From positions 1 to 35,554 of the forward strand of contig CAJUQH010000020.1 in assembly GCA_910588095.1 (NCBI GenBank): DNA of 35,554 nt. The letters run 5' to 3'. The position numbers and the translations under genes are program-made. Below are positions 1 through 5,592 of the stretch, piece by piece (position 1 is the stretch's first letter; the number at the start of each line of letters is the position of its first letter). The notes below the pieces were generated by a model. It did no database searches. It saw only the letters and a program-made list of their open reading frames with translations, and was not told where the DNA came from. The DNA is from an uncultured Eggerthellaceae bacterium. Its GTDB lineage: Bacteria > Actinomycetota > Coriobacteriia > Coriobacteriales > Eggerthellaceae.

Positions 1-76
1 GGGCCGTTAGCTCAGTTGGTAGAGCAGGGGACTTTTAATCCCAAGGTCGCGGGTTCGATTCCCTCACGGCCCACCA
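1..76 (+). tRNA. tRNA-Lys (anticodon TTT), integration target
   Basis: Complete cloverleaf: the 7-bp acceptor stem pairs GGGCCGT with ACGGCCC, the D arm is GCTC/GAGC, the anticodon loop CTTTTAA holds TTT for lysine, and the T arm carries GGTTCGATTCC. The 3' CCA is encoded (74-76). An integrase gene lies 86 bp downstream and points back at the tRNA, so this is almost certainly the host gene used as the attachment site. The prophage must restore its 3' end, which explains why the tRNA is intact. Confidence 0.97.
50..76. other. Putative attL core in the 3' end of tRNA-Lys
   Basis: Phages that integrate into tRNA genes usually share identity with the T arm and 3' end of the target. The attL core should therefore lie within roughly this stretch. 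Its exact edges cannot be set because attR, which would hold the second copy of the shared sequence, is outside the window. This is inference from the tRNA-integrase arrangement. Confidence 0.45.
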
Positions 77-119
77 TTTTTCCCAGTTCAGGGAGCCGCC
101 GTCAGCACGAAAAGGGCAA

Positions 120-192
120 GTTATGGGTTTTTTGACCCAGAAACCCATAACCATCCCTTAACTTACGGAACATCTTTCCCATAACCCTCCCC
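120..192. repeat. CCCATAAC repeats and hairpin beside attL
   Basis: GTTATGGGTTT (120-130) is the perfect reverse complement of AAACCCATAAC (141-151), an 11-bp stem with a 10-nt loop. The core CCCATAAC recurs at 178-185, so CCCATAACCNTCCC forms a direct repeat (144-157 and 178-191); the second copy overlaps the end of the integrase gene. Three copies of one octamer next to attL fit arm-type integrase or excisionase sites. The hairpin could also stop transcription between the convergent tRNA and integrase genes. Confidence 0.55.
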
Positions 193-1296
193 GAACACGC
201 GCCCCAGCACTTCGATGCGCTCTTCTGGGCCGGGTCGGTTGTAGAACCTCTGGTCGGTGATCGGCGAGGCATGGCGCATCAGCTTGGAAACCATGTCGCC
301 TGGCACTCCCTTTGCGTGCAGCATCGTGGAGTATGCGTTGCGCAAGTTGCCGAAGGGCACGTAGCGGTGATTCGAGCGCGCGAGCCACGACCCGTAAGCC
401 CGCGTCATGGCCTCGGGGTCAGTTGGCTCGCCGAATCCATCATCCATCAGCCACTCGTCACCTCGCTTCAGGGCCGCGCGGACAAGCTGACGCAGCCGCA
501 GAGAGTATGGTGGCGGTATCACCATCACATCCTCGCGCGCATTGTTCTTTGCGTGCTCCTCTACGACCACCTCGCCATCGAGCAGATGCACGCCGCGATT
601 CACGGGCACCACCGCCCATACATCGCCTGCGCCATCCTCGGCGAAGTCAGCCTCATGGGGCTTGACGCCCATCACCTCGGCCCGTTGGCCGCCTCCGAAT
701 GCGCCCAAGATGAAGGCGCCCTCCCATATCTCACCCCTGCATTCCTCGAATATCTGCTCTAGTTCTTTGGTGGAATAGACGTCTTTCGTGCGCTCGCGCC
801 CTGACGTCATCGTCGGCATGATGAAGCGCCGCCGCATCACGTTGTTCTCGATGGCGCCTTTGTCGGTGGCGCGTTGCATGACGATGCTGAGAAGCGACTT
901 GGCATGTTGCGCCTTGCCCCTTGTCATGCCGAGCAGCAGATCCTGGACGTCGCGATAGGCGAGGCTGCCCAGCGGTGTGTCGGCGAATGGTTCCTCGATG
1001 GATGCGGTGTAGGCCCTTATATAGCCCGAGAGGGTGCTGCGAGCCATGGAGCCCACCTCTACGCGCTGCTCGCATTCGGGGATGAAGTCGCCCCAGAAGA
1101 AGGTGCCGATGGTGGTCGATGCATCGCATGGGGCCTTTGCGTCCTCGTGAAGCACTCTCAAGCGCGCCAGCTCCGCATCGGCTTGCTTCGCCGTGCCCTT
1201 GAATGTCTTGGATTGCTGCTTGCCGTTGACGGTGTATCGAAGCTCCCAGACGCCCTTCGACCTCTGGCGCTTGCTGCCCCAGCTAGACCTTGCCAT
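163..1296 (-). CDS. int: Tyrosine recombinase / phage integrase
   Basis: 377-aa site-specific recombinase that would insert and, with an excisionase, remove the prophage at the tRNA. The N-terminus (about residues 8-50) resembles an arm-type DNA-binding domain (WELRYTVNGKQQ), followed by a SAM-like core-binding region and a C-terminal catalytic domain. The end shows LRNAYSTML, KLMRHASPITDQ and the nucleophile tyrosine in RFYNRP. Two conserved positions look unusual: the Arg-I box reads GGGQRAEVMG, with Gln where Arg normally sits three residues before Glu, and the His of HxxR is Gly in GNLR. I chose the ATG at 1296; a GTG at 1314 in the same frame is possible and neither has a strong ribosome site. 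It may be a divergent active family or partly degenerate. Confidence 0.92.
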   Translation of the reverse strand: MARSSWGSKRQRSKGVWELRYTVNGKQQSKTFKGTAKQADAELARLRVLHEDAKAPCDASTTIGTFFWGDFIPECEQRVEVGSMARSTLSGYIRAYTASIEEPFADTPLGSLAYRDVQDLLLGMTRGKAQHAKSLLSIVMQRATDKGAIENNVMRRRFIMPTMTSGRERTKDVYSTKELEQIFEECRGEIWEGAFILGAFGGGQRAEVMGVKPHEADFAEDGAGDVWAVVPVNRGVHLLDGEVVVEEHAKNNAREDVMVIPPPYSLRLRQLVRAALKRGDEWLMDDGFGEPTDPEAMTRAYGSWLARSNHRYVPFGNLRNAYSTMLHAKGVPGDMVSKLMRHASPITDQRFYNRPGPEERIEVLGRVFGEGYGKDVP

Positions 1297-1394
1297 GGTA
1301 CAATTCACCTGCACCTTCCATGTCGCAGTGGTTGGTGTCCTTTCAAGGGCCTTGCGCAGGGTGGCCGCCCATACGCGCGAGGCCCGCTTTTCGA

Positions 1395-1823
1395 TCAGTC
1401 CTGGATGTTCGCGAAGAGATCCGAGTTCTGTATCCGCTTCACCTTCGTTGGCCCATATGGGAACTTCGCTGTCAGCTCTTCTAGGCTCGCCCTGGTAAGC
1501 TCGAGAGCACAGGTTTGCCCGATGTTGTTGAGGTAATGGCGGATTTCATCCTCTGTGGCGTCTCCGTCGAACCAGAATTCCGTGTCCGTGTCGATGCGAG
1601 CATCATAGAGGTACCCCTCTTCGCTGAACACGTGCAAGGAGCTCTCTATCTTTCTCGCCTTGTCGTCGTCCACGTTTTCCGCAACGCTCAAATGCACTTC
1701 GATTCTCATGTTGAATACGGGCACTTCCTCCGCATCGGGAAGCACTCCCGTGCTGACGTCAACGGATGTTATGGCGAAACTGCGCATCTGCCCGCATGAA
1801 TCGAAGCTACTCTCCCTCGACAT
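1395..1823 (-). CDS. SecB-like chaperone of a TAC operon
   Basis: 142-aa acidic, soluble protein without signal peptide or membrane segment. Its length, the run of alternating beta-strand-like stretches (about residues 16-80) and the end with EDEIRHYLNNIGQT then LEELTAKFPYGPTKV resemble SecB, where a helix is followed by LTA..G.PP and a final hydrophobic strand. The start overlaps the antitoxin stop by 17 bp, behind a GAGAGAGG ribosome site, so it is translationally linked. SecB-like genes in third position after a toxin-antitoxin pair define TAC systems, in which the chaperone folds and protects an unstable antitoxin. The SecB call rests on eye comparison and gene order; overall similarity is weak. 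Confidence 0.6.
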   Translation of the reverse strand: MSRESSFDSCGQMRSFAITSVDVSTGVLPDAEEVPVFNMRIEVHLSVAENVDDDKARKIESSLHVFSEEGYLYDARIDTDTEFWFDGDATEDEIRHYLNNIGQTCALELTRASLEELTAKFPYGPTKVKRIQNSDLFANIQD

Positions 1824-2310
1824 AGCTGACCTCTCTCCCTGCCACGTCGCTGCCGTTCTCCCTGTTGATAACCTCGCAGTATCCGAAAGAGACCCCTGTG
1901 AGCGGCCTTACCTCCGATCTGTCTAGCAGGTCGCGAGCGACGCACGGGTACTTTGCCGCCATCCTCATGAGGAGGTCGGCCGTTCGGGATTGGACGGCCC
2001 AACCTGTCTCCCAGCGGGATGCTGTCGGCGCATGCACGCCGAGGGCATCCTCGAACTGACTCTGGGACAAGCCAAGCTGCTCCCTGATGGCCTTGATCTT
2101 ATCAGGGGCGAGCAGTCCGTTCGCCTCGCGGTATGCGCGGTCAAGTTCCTTCTCGAACGCCTTCAGGTCGGCGCTGTCGAATGCCACCTCACCGCATCCA
2201 GGGCATTCCCAATGGGGTATGTCACGAACCGTTACCTCGGCTCCCTTGTACTTTTGGATTATCGGGGCGTTCGATCGCCGCATCTTCTCCCCGCATTCCA
2301 CGCACAACAT
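1807..2310 (-). CDS. MqsA-like antitoxin with C-terminal extension
   Basis: 167-aa antitoxin and DNA-binding repressor. Residues 3-6 and 36-39 are two CxxC pairs, a zinc-binding N-terminal domain. Residues about 71-125 are an XRE-type helix-turn-helix (LGLSQSQFEDALGVHAPTAS). This order is that of MqsA/YgiT antitoxins, which neutralise the toxin with the N-terminus and repress their operon with the C-terminus. Typical MqsA is about 131 aa; here some 35 further residues (131-167, containing VSFGYCEV) follow the HTH, matching the place of a chaperone-addiction tail in TAC antitoxins. Start chosen at the ATG behind AAGGAGG; a TTG at 2325 would overlap the toxin stop. The toxin gene lies 11 bp upstream. 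Confidence 0.85.
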   Translation of the reverse strand: MLCVECGEKMRRSNAPIIQKYKGAEVTVRDIPHWECPGCGEVAFDSADLKAFEKELDRAYREANGLLAPDKIKAIREQLGLSQSQFEDALGVHAPTASRWETGWAVQSRTADLLMRMAAKYPCVARDLLDRSEVRPLTGVSFGYCEVINRENGSDVAGREVSYVEGE

Positions 2311-2321
2311 GACGCCTCCTT

Positions 2322-2663
2322 TCAATGGGTCACGCCGTCCCAGCTACAGGACAGTATCTGGACCCCAACGCCATCGTCGCTATCGATGAAAAGCTTTACA
2401 TACCAATCGATGTCATCGTATGAAACCATGTATTCATCGGCCATTGTTCCGGGTATCTTGATCAGCTCAACGGAGCTAGTGAAGTCTCGATCCTCCATCG
2501 TCTCGATTATCTTCTCGAGAGTTGCCGAAGCAGGCGCGCCGTAATGATTCAATATGAAGCTTGTCGGGCGCCCCCACATGACATAGCGTCCGACGGACAC
2601 AAGCTCTTTTACCTGAGCAAGATCGTAGTATGCTCCATTTTCCTTCGTCCTTCCCACCTCCAT
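2322..2663 (-). CDS. MqsR-like toxin (putative mRNA interferase)
   Basis: 113-aa protein, first gene of the leftward operon. LAQVKELVSVGRY near the start, a II..M...DF motif in the middle and DWYVKLFID followed by a final strand recall the MqsR fold, a RelE-like ribonuclease that cuts mRNA. From a remembered comparison with E. coli MqsR, the Tyr-x-Lys strand is retained but a central lysine of the DFYKS box appears changed (DFTSS), so catalysis is uncertain. Toxin-before-antitoxin order is typical of mqsRA. No good ribosome site precedes the ATG at 2663, because the palindromic operator occupies that place; weak toxin translation would fit. The following MqsA-like gene strongly supports the call. 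Confidence 0.7.
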   Translation of the reverse strand: MEVGRTKENGAYYDLAQVKELVSVGRYVMWGRPTSFILNHYGAPASATLEKIIETMEDRDFTSSVELIKIPGTMADEYMVSYDDIDWYVKLFIDSDDGVGVQILSCSWDGVTH

Positions 2664-2666
2664 AAG

Positions 2667-2681
2667 TTATCATAATGATAA
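2667..2681 (-). promoter_or_regulatory. Perfect palindrome, likely TAC operon operator
   Basis: TTATCAT and ATGATAA are perfect 7-bp arms around one central base, 3 nt upstream of the toxin ATG. MqsA-type antitoxins bind short palindromes at their own promoters through the HTH domain, so this is the obvious autoregulatory site. It occupies the place of the toxin ribosome-binding site, so it could also act on the leader RNA. Confidence 0.65.
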
Positions 2682-2706
2682 GAAACCGGCAATAGAACGT
2701 CAGTTC

Positions 2707-3090
2707 CTATCCGACCTTCCTGGCCGCTCTCGGCGCTCTCTCACCATCCAGACTTTCGAGCTTATTTTTTACCAGACGGTTCGCCGTGTCGCGCTCCATC
2801 GACTGTGCGACGGACTCCAGCGTGTCGCGGCCCCGCTCGTTCATGTTCTCGAAGCAGAGGTTTATGGTCGTCTGCCTCGGGTCGGCGTAGGTTCGGGGAA
2901 CGTCCCTGCCTGCCAGCTCGTCGAGCGTGCAGCCGAGCAGGTCGGCGCAAGCGACGGCTTGCGGGAGCGACATGTTTCTACGCTCGGTTTCCCAAGTCCG
3001 ATATGTGGCAACTTTTACATCTAGCGCGTCTGCCATTTGCTGCTGGTTCAGCCCAGCAAGCCTTCTATATTTGCGCAACTGAAGGTCCAT
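2707..3090 (-). CDS. XRE-family repressor (CI-like)
   Basis: 127-aa cytoplasmic DNA-binding protein. Residues about 3-60 form a Cro/CI helix-turn-helix (AGLNQQQMADALDVKVATY), followed by a short helical C-terminus with no peptidase-type domain. Start set at the ATG behind AAGGAGG; an upstream GTG at 3111 lies before that site and is unlikely. It is transcribed away from a divergent promoter region holding repeated AAAGTTTG boxes and lies next to the integrase side, which is the position of the lysogeny repressor. Without an autoproteolysis domain, induction would need another route, such as an antirepressor. Confidence 0.85.
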   Translation of the reverse strand: MDLQLRKYRRLAGLNQQQMADALDVKVATYRTWETERRNMSLPQAVACADLLGCTLDELAGRDVPRTYADPRQTTINLCFENMNERGRDTLESVAQSMERDTANRLVKNKLESLDGERAPRAARKVG

Positions 3091-3111
3091 ATTCTGCCCT
3101 CCTTGGCGCAC

Positions 3112-3140
3112 AGATTACAACCCAAAGTTTGTATTTGCAA
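3112..3140 (-). promoter_or_regulatory. Leftward promoter of the XRE repressor
   Basis: On the minus strand, TTGCAA (3135-3140) and TAATCT (3112-3117) are separated by exactly 17 bp, a fair sigma-70 promoter 22 bp upstream of the repressor ATG. One AAAGTTTG box lies in the spacer and the other just behind the -35, suggesting autoregulation. Confidence 0.6.
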
Positions 3141-3151
3141 CTAAAAGTTTG
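3124..3151. repeat. AAAGTTTG direct repeats, candidate repressor operators
   Basis: AAAGTTTG occurs at 3124-3131 and 3144-3151, two helical turns apart, with flanking CAAC(CC/TA) also similar. A shortened AAAGTT lies further right, in the spacer of the rightward promoter. They sit between the two divergent promoters, where a CI-like protein would choose between them. Confidence 0.55.
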
Positions 3152-3160
3152 AAAATTATG

Positions 3161-3189
3161 TTGACCAAATACATAAAGTTCCATATACT
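3161..3189 (+). promoter_or_regulatory. Rightward sigma-70 promoter
   Basis: TTGACC (3161-3166) and TATACT (3184-3189) with a 17-bp spacer, close to consensus and the best promoter seen by eye in the window. It faces away from the repressor and would transcribe the gene at 3276, probably as the phage's rightward switch promoter. Confidence 0.75.
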
Positions 3190-3217
3190 CGCTCAAAGTG
3201 AAACACAGAGTTTCAGT

Positions 3218-3254
3218 TTTGGACCTTGAGAATCAGATACGGGCATGCGGCTCC
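3218..3254. repeat. Left repeat of cassette 1
   Basis: Two overlapping repeats. TTTGGACCTTGAGAATC (3218-3234) recurs as a direct repeat with one mismatch at 3776-3792. The 23 bp at 3232-3254 (ATCAGATACGGGCA then TGCGGCTCC) recur inverted at 3743-3765 with one mismatch. The element precedes a gene start; GGCTCC and GGAGCC around the ribosome site can form a small hairpin with GAGGA in the loop. Confidence 0.8.
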
Positions 3255-3275
3255 ACACGAGGAACGGAGCCACGC

Positions 3276-3491
3276 ATGGAAGAGAAGAACACCTTGCCGC
3301 AGATGCCCAAGCACGGCGCCAACCTCGACGCCCTCATCCCGTCGCTCGCGGCGTTCGGGGAGCGGGTGGCGAGGGGAGAGGCGACCACCGACGAGATCAA
3401 GTACATGTCGAAGGTCGCCGACCTTGCCAAGTTCCAGGGCGACGAGGAGACGCGACGTCGGCTCGCCTACGTCCGCTCGCAGCTCTGGTGA
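3276..3491 (+). CDS. Unknown 71-aa protein, cassette 1 rightward gene
   Basis: Small mixed-charge soluble protein with predicted helices (about residues 18-65) and no signal or membrane segment. I recognise no family. The reading frame extends upstream to 3198, but the ATG at 3276 follows GGAG with 7-nt spacing, and the upstream part consists of the repeated leader element, so the short form is preferred. It lies directly downstream of the strong rightward promoter at 3161 and converges on the gene at 3502-3699. It may be the first product made when the repressor is lost. Confidence 0.65.
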   Translation: MEEKNTLPQMPKHGANLDALIPSLAAFGERVARGEATTDEIKYMSKVADLAKFQGDEETRRRLAYVRSQLW

Positions 3492-3501
3492 CGGGTCCGC
3501 A

Positions 3502-3699
3502 TCAGCTGTTGGCCCAGTCATGGTACGCGCGCAGGCGCGAGAGCGTCAGCTCTTGGATATACATCTGCGCGAACGCCTTGGCGTACTCATCGCCGACATC
3601 GTCGAACTCCTCCGAGACCTTGTAGTACACGTCCTTGTCATCGCTCGTGTACCTGCCGTCCAGCAGCTCGCTCTCGAAGTCATCGAAGTCTTTGGCCAT
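3502..3699 (-). CDS. Unknown 65-aa acidic protein, cassette 1 leftward gene
   Basis: Very acidic N-terminal half (MAKDFDDFESELLDG) and a helical C-terminal half rich in Tyr and Ala. No membrane segment, no known motif. The start at 3699 is set by AAGGGGGTGAT, nearly identical to a full Shine-Dalgarno; the open frame to 3798 runs through the repeat and is not needed. It converges tail to tail on the 71-aa gene with only 10 bp between them. Both genes share an almost identical upstream element in opposite orientation, so they may be co-regulated or alternately expressed. Confidence 0.65.
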   Translation of the reverse strand: MAKDFDDFESELLDGRYTSDDKDVYYKVSEEFDDVGDEYAKAFAQMYIQELTLSRLRAYHDWANS

Positions 3700-3742
3700 C
3701 TTCATCACCCCCTTTCCCATAGGGGGGCCGATTCTACCAGCC

Positions 3743-3808
3743 GGAGCCGCCTGCCCGTATCTGATCCGAGAGGTCTTTGAACCTTGAGAATCGAACACGC
3801 ACCGAGCC
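3743..3808. repeat. Junction repeats between cassettes 1 and 2
   Basis: Contains the inverted partner of cassette 1 (3743-3765, 22 of 23 bp), the second copy of TTTGAACCTTGAGAATC (3776-3792, direct to 3218-3234), and the left arm of cassette 2 (AATCGAACACGCACCGAGCC, 3789-3808). The last 20 bp recur inverted and perfect at 4394-4413. The same order, direct repeat running into an inverted-repeat arm, begins both cassettes. Confidence 0.8.
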
Positions 3809-3830
3809 GCCAGCCGGAAAGGCGGCTCGC

Positions 3831-3941
3831 ATGAAACGGAAAAAGGACATCCACTGGTGGATGTGCAGGGTCATCATACCTGTGGCGGGCTTTGTGTTAG
3901 GGCTTGCCACATCGCTTGCAATACACCAGATAACCCAGTGA
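3831..3941 (+). CDS. Possible 36-aa single-pass membrane peptide
   Basis: Short ORF with a positively charged start (MKRKKDIHWW) and one hydrophobic segment (residues about 13-30, containing VIIPVAGFVLGLATS). It begins after the cassette 2 left repeat. Its leader can form a GAGCCGCC/GGCGGCTC hairpin (3804-3811 with 3821-3828) whose loop holds GGAAA. Its end overlaps, in antisense, the last 68 bp of the leftward gene at 3874. Small basic membrane peptides of this form occur as type I toxins, signalling peptides or holin-like proteins; none is indicated specifically. It could be a chance ORF. Confidence 0.4.
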   Translation: MKRKKDIHWWMCRVIIPVAGFVLGLATSLAIHQITQ

Positions 3942-4347
3942 GCAATCCGAGCACGTATGACACGATGGCCGCCACCACTGCTACGCGGTAATCGTGGCGG
4001 AACTGGATCTTTCGGTCGGCTTCCTTCTCGGCGATTCGCTTCTCCTCGGCTATCCGCGCTTGCTCCGCGCGCAGCCTTTCCTGGGCATCCAGGTCGTGGA
4101 TGTAGTCGATGCCGGCTTGGGTCAGCGCGACCCTGACCAGTCCGTTGGCTAGCTTTACGGCGCTGATGAAGCCTCTGTTGCGCAGCTCGCTGTAGATTTG
4201 CACGTGGCGCTCCGAGAACTGGTACTTCTCGCCTGTTGGCCTCAAACGTAAATCAGCGAAGGCTTGCACATCGCCACCGCATTCTTCTACCTGGACGAGC
4301 TCGCGCAATTCGCTCAGAGCCGAGCTCGACAAGATGGCACTTGGCAT
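3874..4347 (-). CDS. Unknown 157-aa protein, coiled coil plus C-terminal membrane segment
   Basis: Three regions are visible: an N-terminal part that looks like a winged-helix domain (about residues 1-95; YSELRNRGFISAVKLANG), a charged Glu/Arg/Ala coiled coil (about 96-125) and a hydrophobic C-terminal segment (about 128-150; VVAAIVSYVLGLLTG). The protein would be tail-anchored in the inner membrane with its bulk in the cytoplasm. Start set at the ATG behind AAGGAGG; the frame runs on to a TTG at 4377. It belongs to cassette 2 and points left, converging on the small membrane ORF. A superinfection-exclusion or signalling role is possible but is only inferred from its architecture and position. 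Confidence 0.8.
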   Translation of the reverse strand: MPSAILSSSALSELRELVQVEECGGDVQAFADLRLRPTGEKYQFSERHVQIYSELRNRGFISAVKLANGLVRVALTQAGIDYIHDLDAQERLRAEQARIAEEKRIAEKEADRKIQFRHDYRVAVVAAIVSYVLGLLTGLSGVLQAMWQALTQSPPQV

Positions 4348-4393
4348 CTTGCCCTCCTTTCGTAGTCCAACCAGCAAATCTTATCAGGCTGTC

Positions 4394-4413
4394 GGCTCGG
4401 TGCGTGTTCGATT
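4394..4413. repeat. Right inverted repeat of cassette 2
   Basis: GGCTCGGTGCGTGTTCGATT is the exact reverse complement of 3789-3808. It lies 47 bp upstream of the start of the leftward 157-aa gene, as the other three elements also lie upstream of gene starts. Confidence 0.85.
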
Positions 4414-4432
4414 GCCCGTTGCCCCGGTCGGG

Positions 4433-4531
4433 GCGAGCAGGTGCATCCGTCGTGTCGCCGCCCATATTGCTCGAGCTGTTGGGCGGTGCCGCGAGTCGGC
4501 GATGCGAATAGCTGACGTTGCACCTGCTCGC
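4433..4531. other. Structured intergenic stretch, possible small RNA
   Basis: GCGAGCAGGTGCA (4433-4445) pairs perfectly with TGCACCTGCTCGC (4519-4531). Inside lie further complementary pairs, CCGCCCA with TGGGCGG and TCGCCG with CGGCGA. The whole 99 bp could fold into a closed, multi-stem RNA or form a cruciform. The 241-bp interval 4348-4588 holds no convincing gene. No clear promoter or U-tract was found, so an RNA product is speculative; a third cassette-type inverted repeat is the alternative. Confidence 0.45.
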
Positions 4532-4588
4532 ATCCAGGCATGCTCGCTCCGACCGTGGCAACCAACCGAGAGATGGGAGGGATGACCG

Positions 4589-5098
4589 GTGGCAACAGTG
4601 AAAGCGAAGTTCTACTACATCGACCCATATGGCCGTCATCGGCTCCAACGTCTTAGTGGGCCGTCGATGGAGGCATGTGACGCGAAATTCGCCCTTCTGC
4701 ACTGCAAGGACGGCGCACGTCCGTACCGCTGTAAGTATTCAGTGGCTGATGACGATGCCGACCAAGACGCCGACTACCACTCGAACGAAAGGACGCCTGT
4801 CATGTACATCAACCGTCAAGGCTTCGACGATAAGCACACCAACTGGGTGGATGGGCTTACGCCCGACGACTACAGCTTCAGCGCGAAGGTCTACACCGAG
4901 CCGAGCCCCTACGGCATGCCCACGCCTGAGCACCCGAAGGGCGGCAACATCTCCATCCTCATACTGCGCGACTTAACGGGCACGGTGGTGTTCCACTACG
5001 ACCGCGGCCGCTACCTCGTCGACATGGTCAGCGACATGGCCCTGGATGCGGCCATCGACGTGGCGGCCATCCTCGAATCGGAGTTCATCGAGGCTTGA
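4589..5098 (+). CDS. Unknown 169-aa phage protein
   Basis: Soluble, tyrosine- and aspartate-rich protein with no recognisable family, signal peptide or membrane segment. The start is a GTG at 4589 behind GGGAGG with about 8-nt spacing. There is an acidic low-complexity patch around residues 53-65 (DDDADQDADY), and the C-terminus looks helical. The gene ends 8 bp before a tRNA-Arg, so the two may be co-transcribed. Confidence 0.7.
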   Translation: MATVKAKFYYIDPYGRHRLQRLSGPSMEACDAKFALLHCKDGARPYRCKYSVADDDADQDADYHSNERTPVMYINRQGFDDKHTNWVDGLTPDDYSFSAKVYTEPSPYGMPTPEHPKGGNISILILRDLTGTVVFHYDRGRYLVDMVSDMALDAAIDVAAILESEFIEA

Positions 5099-5106
5099 GG
5101 CCCCTC

Positions 5107-5182
5107 GCCCCCGTAGCTCAAACGGACAGAGCGCCGGCCTCCTAAGTCGGGCGCGCGGGTTCGAGTCCCGCCGGGGGCACCA
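5107..5182 (+). tRNA. tRNA-Arg (anticodon CCT), prophage-borne
   Basis: Acceptor GCCCCCG/CGGGGGC, anticodon stem CCGGC/GTCGG around the loop CTCCTAA (anticodon CCT, reads AGG), T stem GCGGG/CCCGC around TTCGAGT, and an encoded CCA (5180-5182). It lies between phage genes on both sides, so it is carried by the prophage rather than being the insertion site. AGG codons are common in the neighbouring phage genes, for which the tRNA could supply extra decoding. Confidence 0.95.
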
Positions 5183-5330
5183 TCGACCACCTAGGGGCGC
5201 ATCCTCCGCTCCCGCCTTCCGCCCAGGATGCTTCCCCAGGTGCCCGATGGCATCCGTCAGGTCACCCGCCACGACGCTAACAAGGCGGGGTGCCCATTCG
5301 GTCCGAACCAGCAGAGGAGGTGACAAGGAT

Positions 5331-5549
5331 ATGACCTACGACCCCGAGGTGCTCACGCGCGCGATGAAGGTGAAGCGTGCCGAGCGCGGCTGGACCCAGG
5401 CCGACCTCGCCGACGCCTCGCGCGTCAGCCTCGACGCCATCAAGCGGTACGAGACGGGCAGCAGCACGCCGAACTTCGCGGCCATGTGCGACCTCGCAGA
5501 TGCCTTCGGCTGCAGCCTCGACGACTTCGTGGCGCCCTCCGCTGCCTAG
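5331..5549 (+). CDS. XRE-family regulator (72 aa)
   Basis: Single-domain helix-turn-helix protein (TQADLADASRVSLDAIKRYE, residues about 22-41) with the GSSTPNFAAMCDLADAFGCSLDDF pattern split over the last helices, typical of Cro/CI-type regulators. Start at the ATG behind AGGAGGTGA. It points rightward ahead of the early operon, so a Cro-like role is plausible. The 148 bp between the tRNA and this gene hold no gene. Only one domain is present, so it would act as a dimer without an inducer-binding part. Confidence 0.88.
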   Translation: MTYDPEVLTRAMKVKRAERGWTQADLADASRVSLDAIKRYETGSSTPNFAAMCDLADAFGCSLDDFVAPSAA

Positions 5550-5592
5550 GGCAGCAGCGCACCTTGACAACCCAGCAGCGCGCAGCGATGCG

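Noticed and set aside
5107..5182. tRNA-Arg as the true left end of the prophage
   Set aside because: Phage-type regulators, the TAC operon and an integrase all lie to its left, and the integrase adjoins tRNA-Lys.
5562..5567. TTGACA hexamer as a promoter -35
   Set aside because: No acceptable -10 at 16-18 bp; the spacer and following bases are GC-rich.
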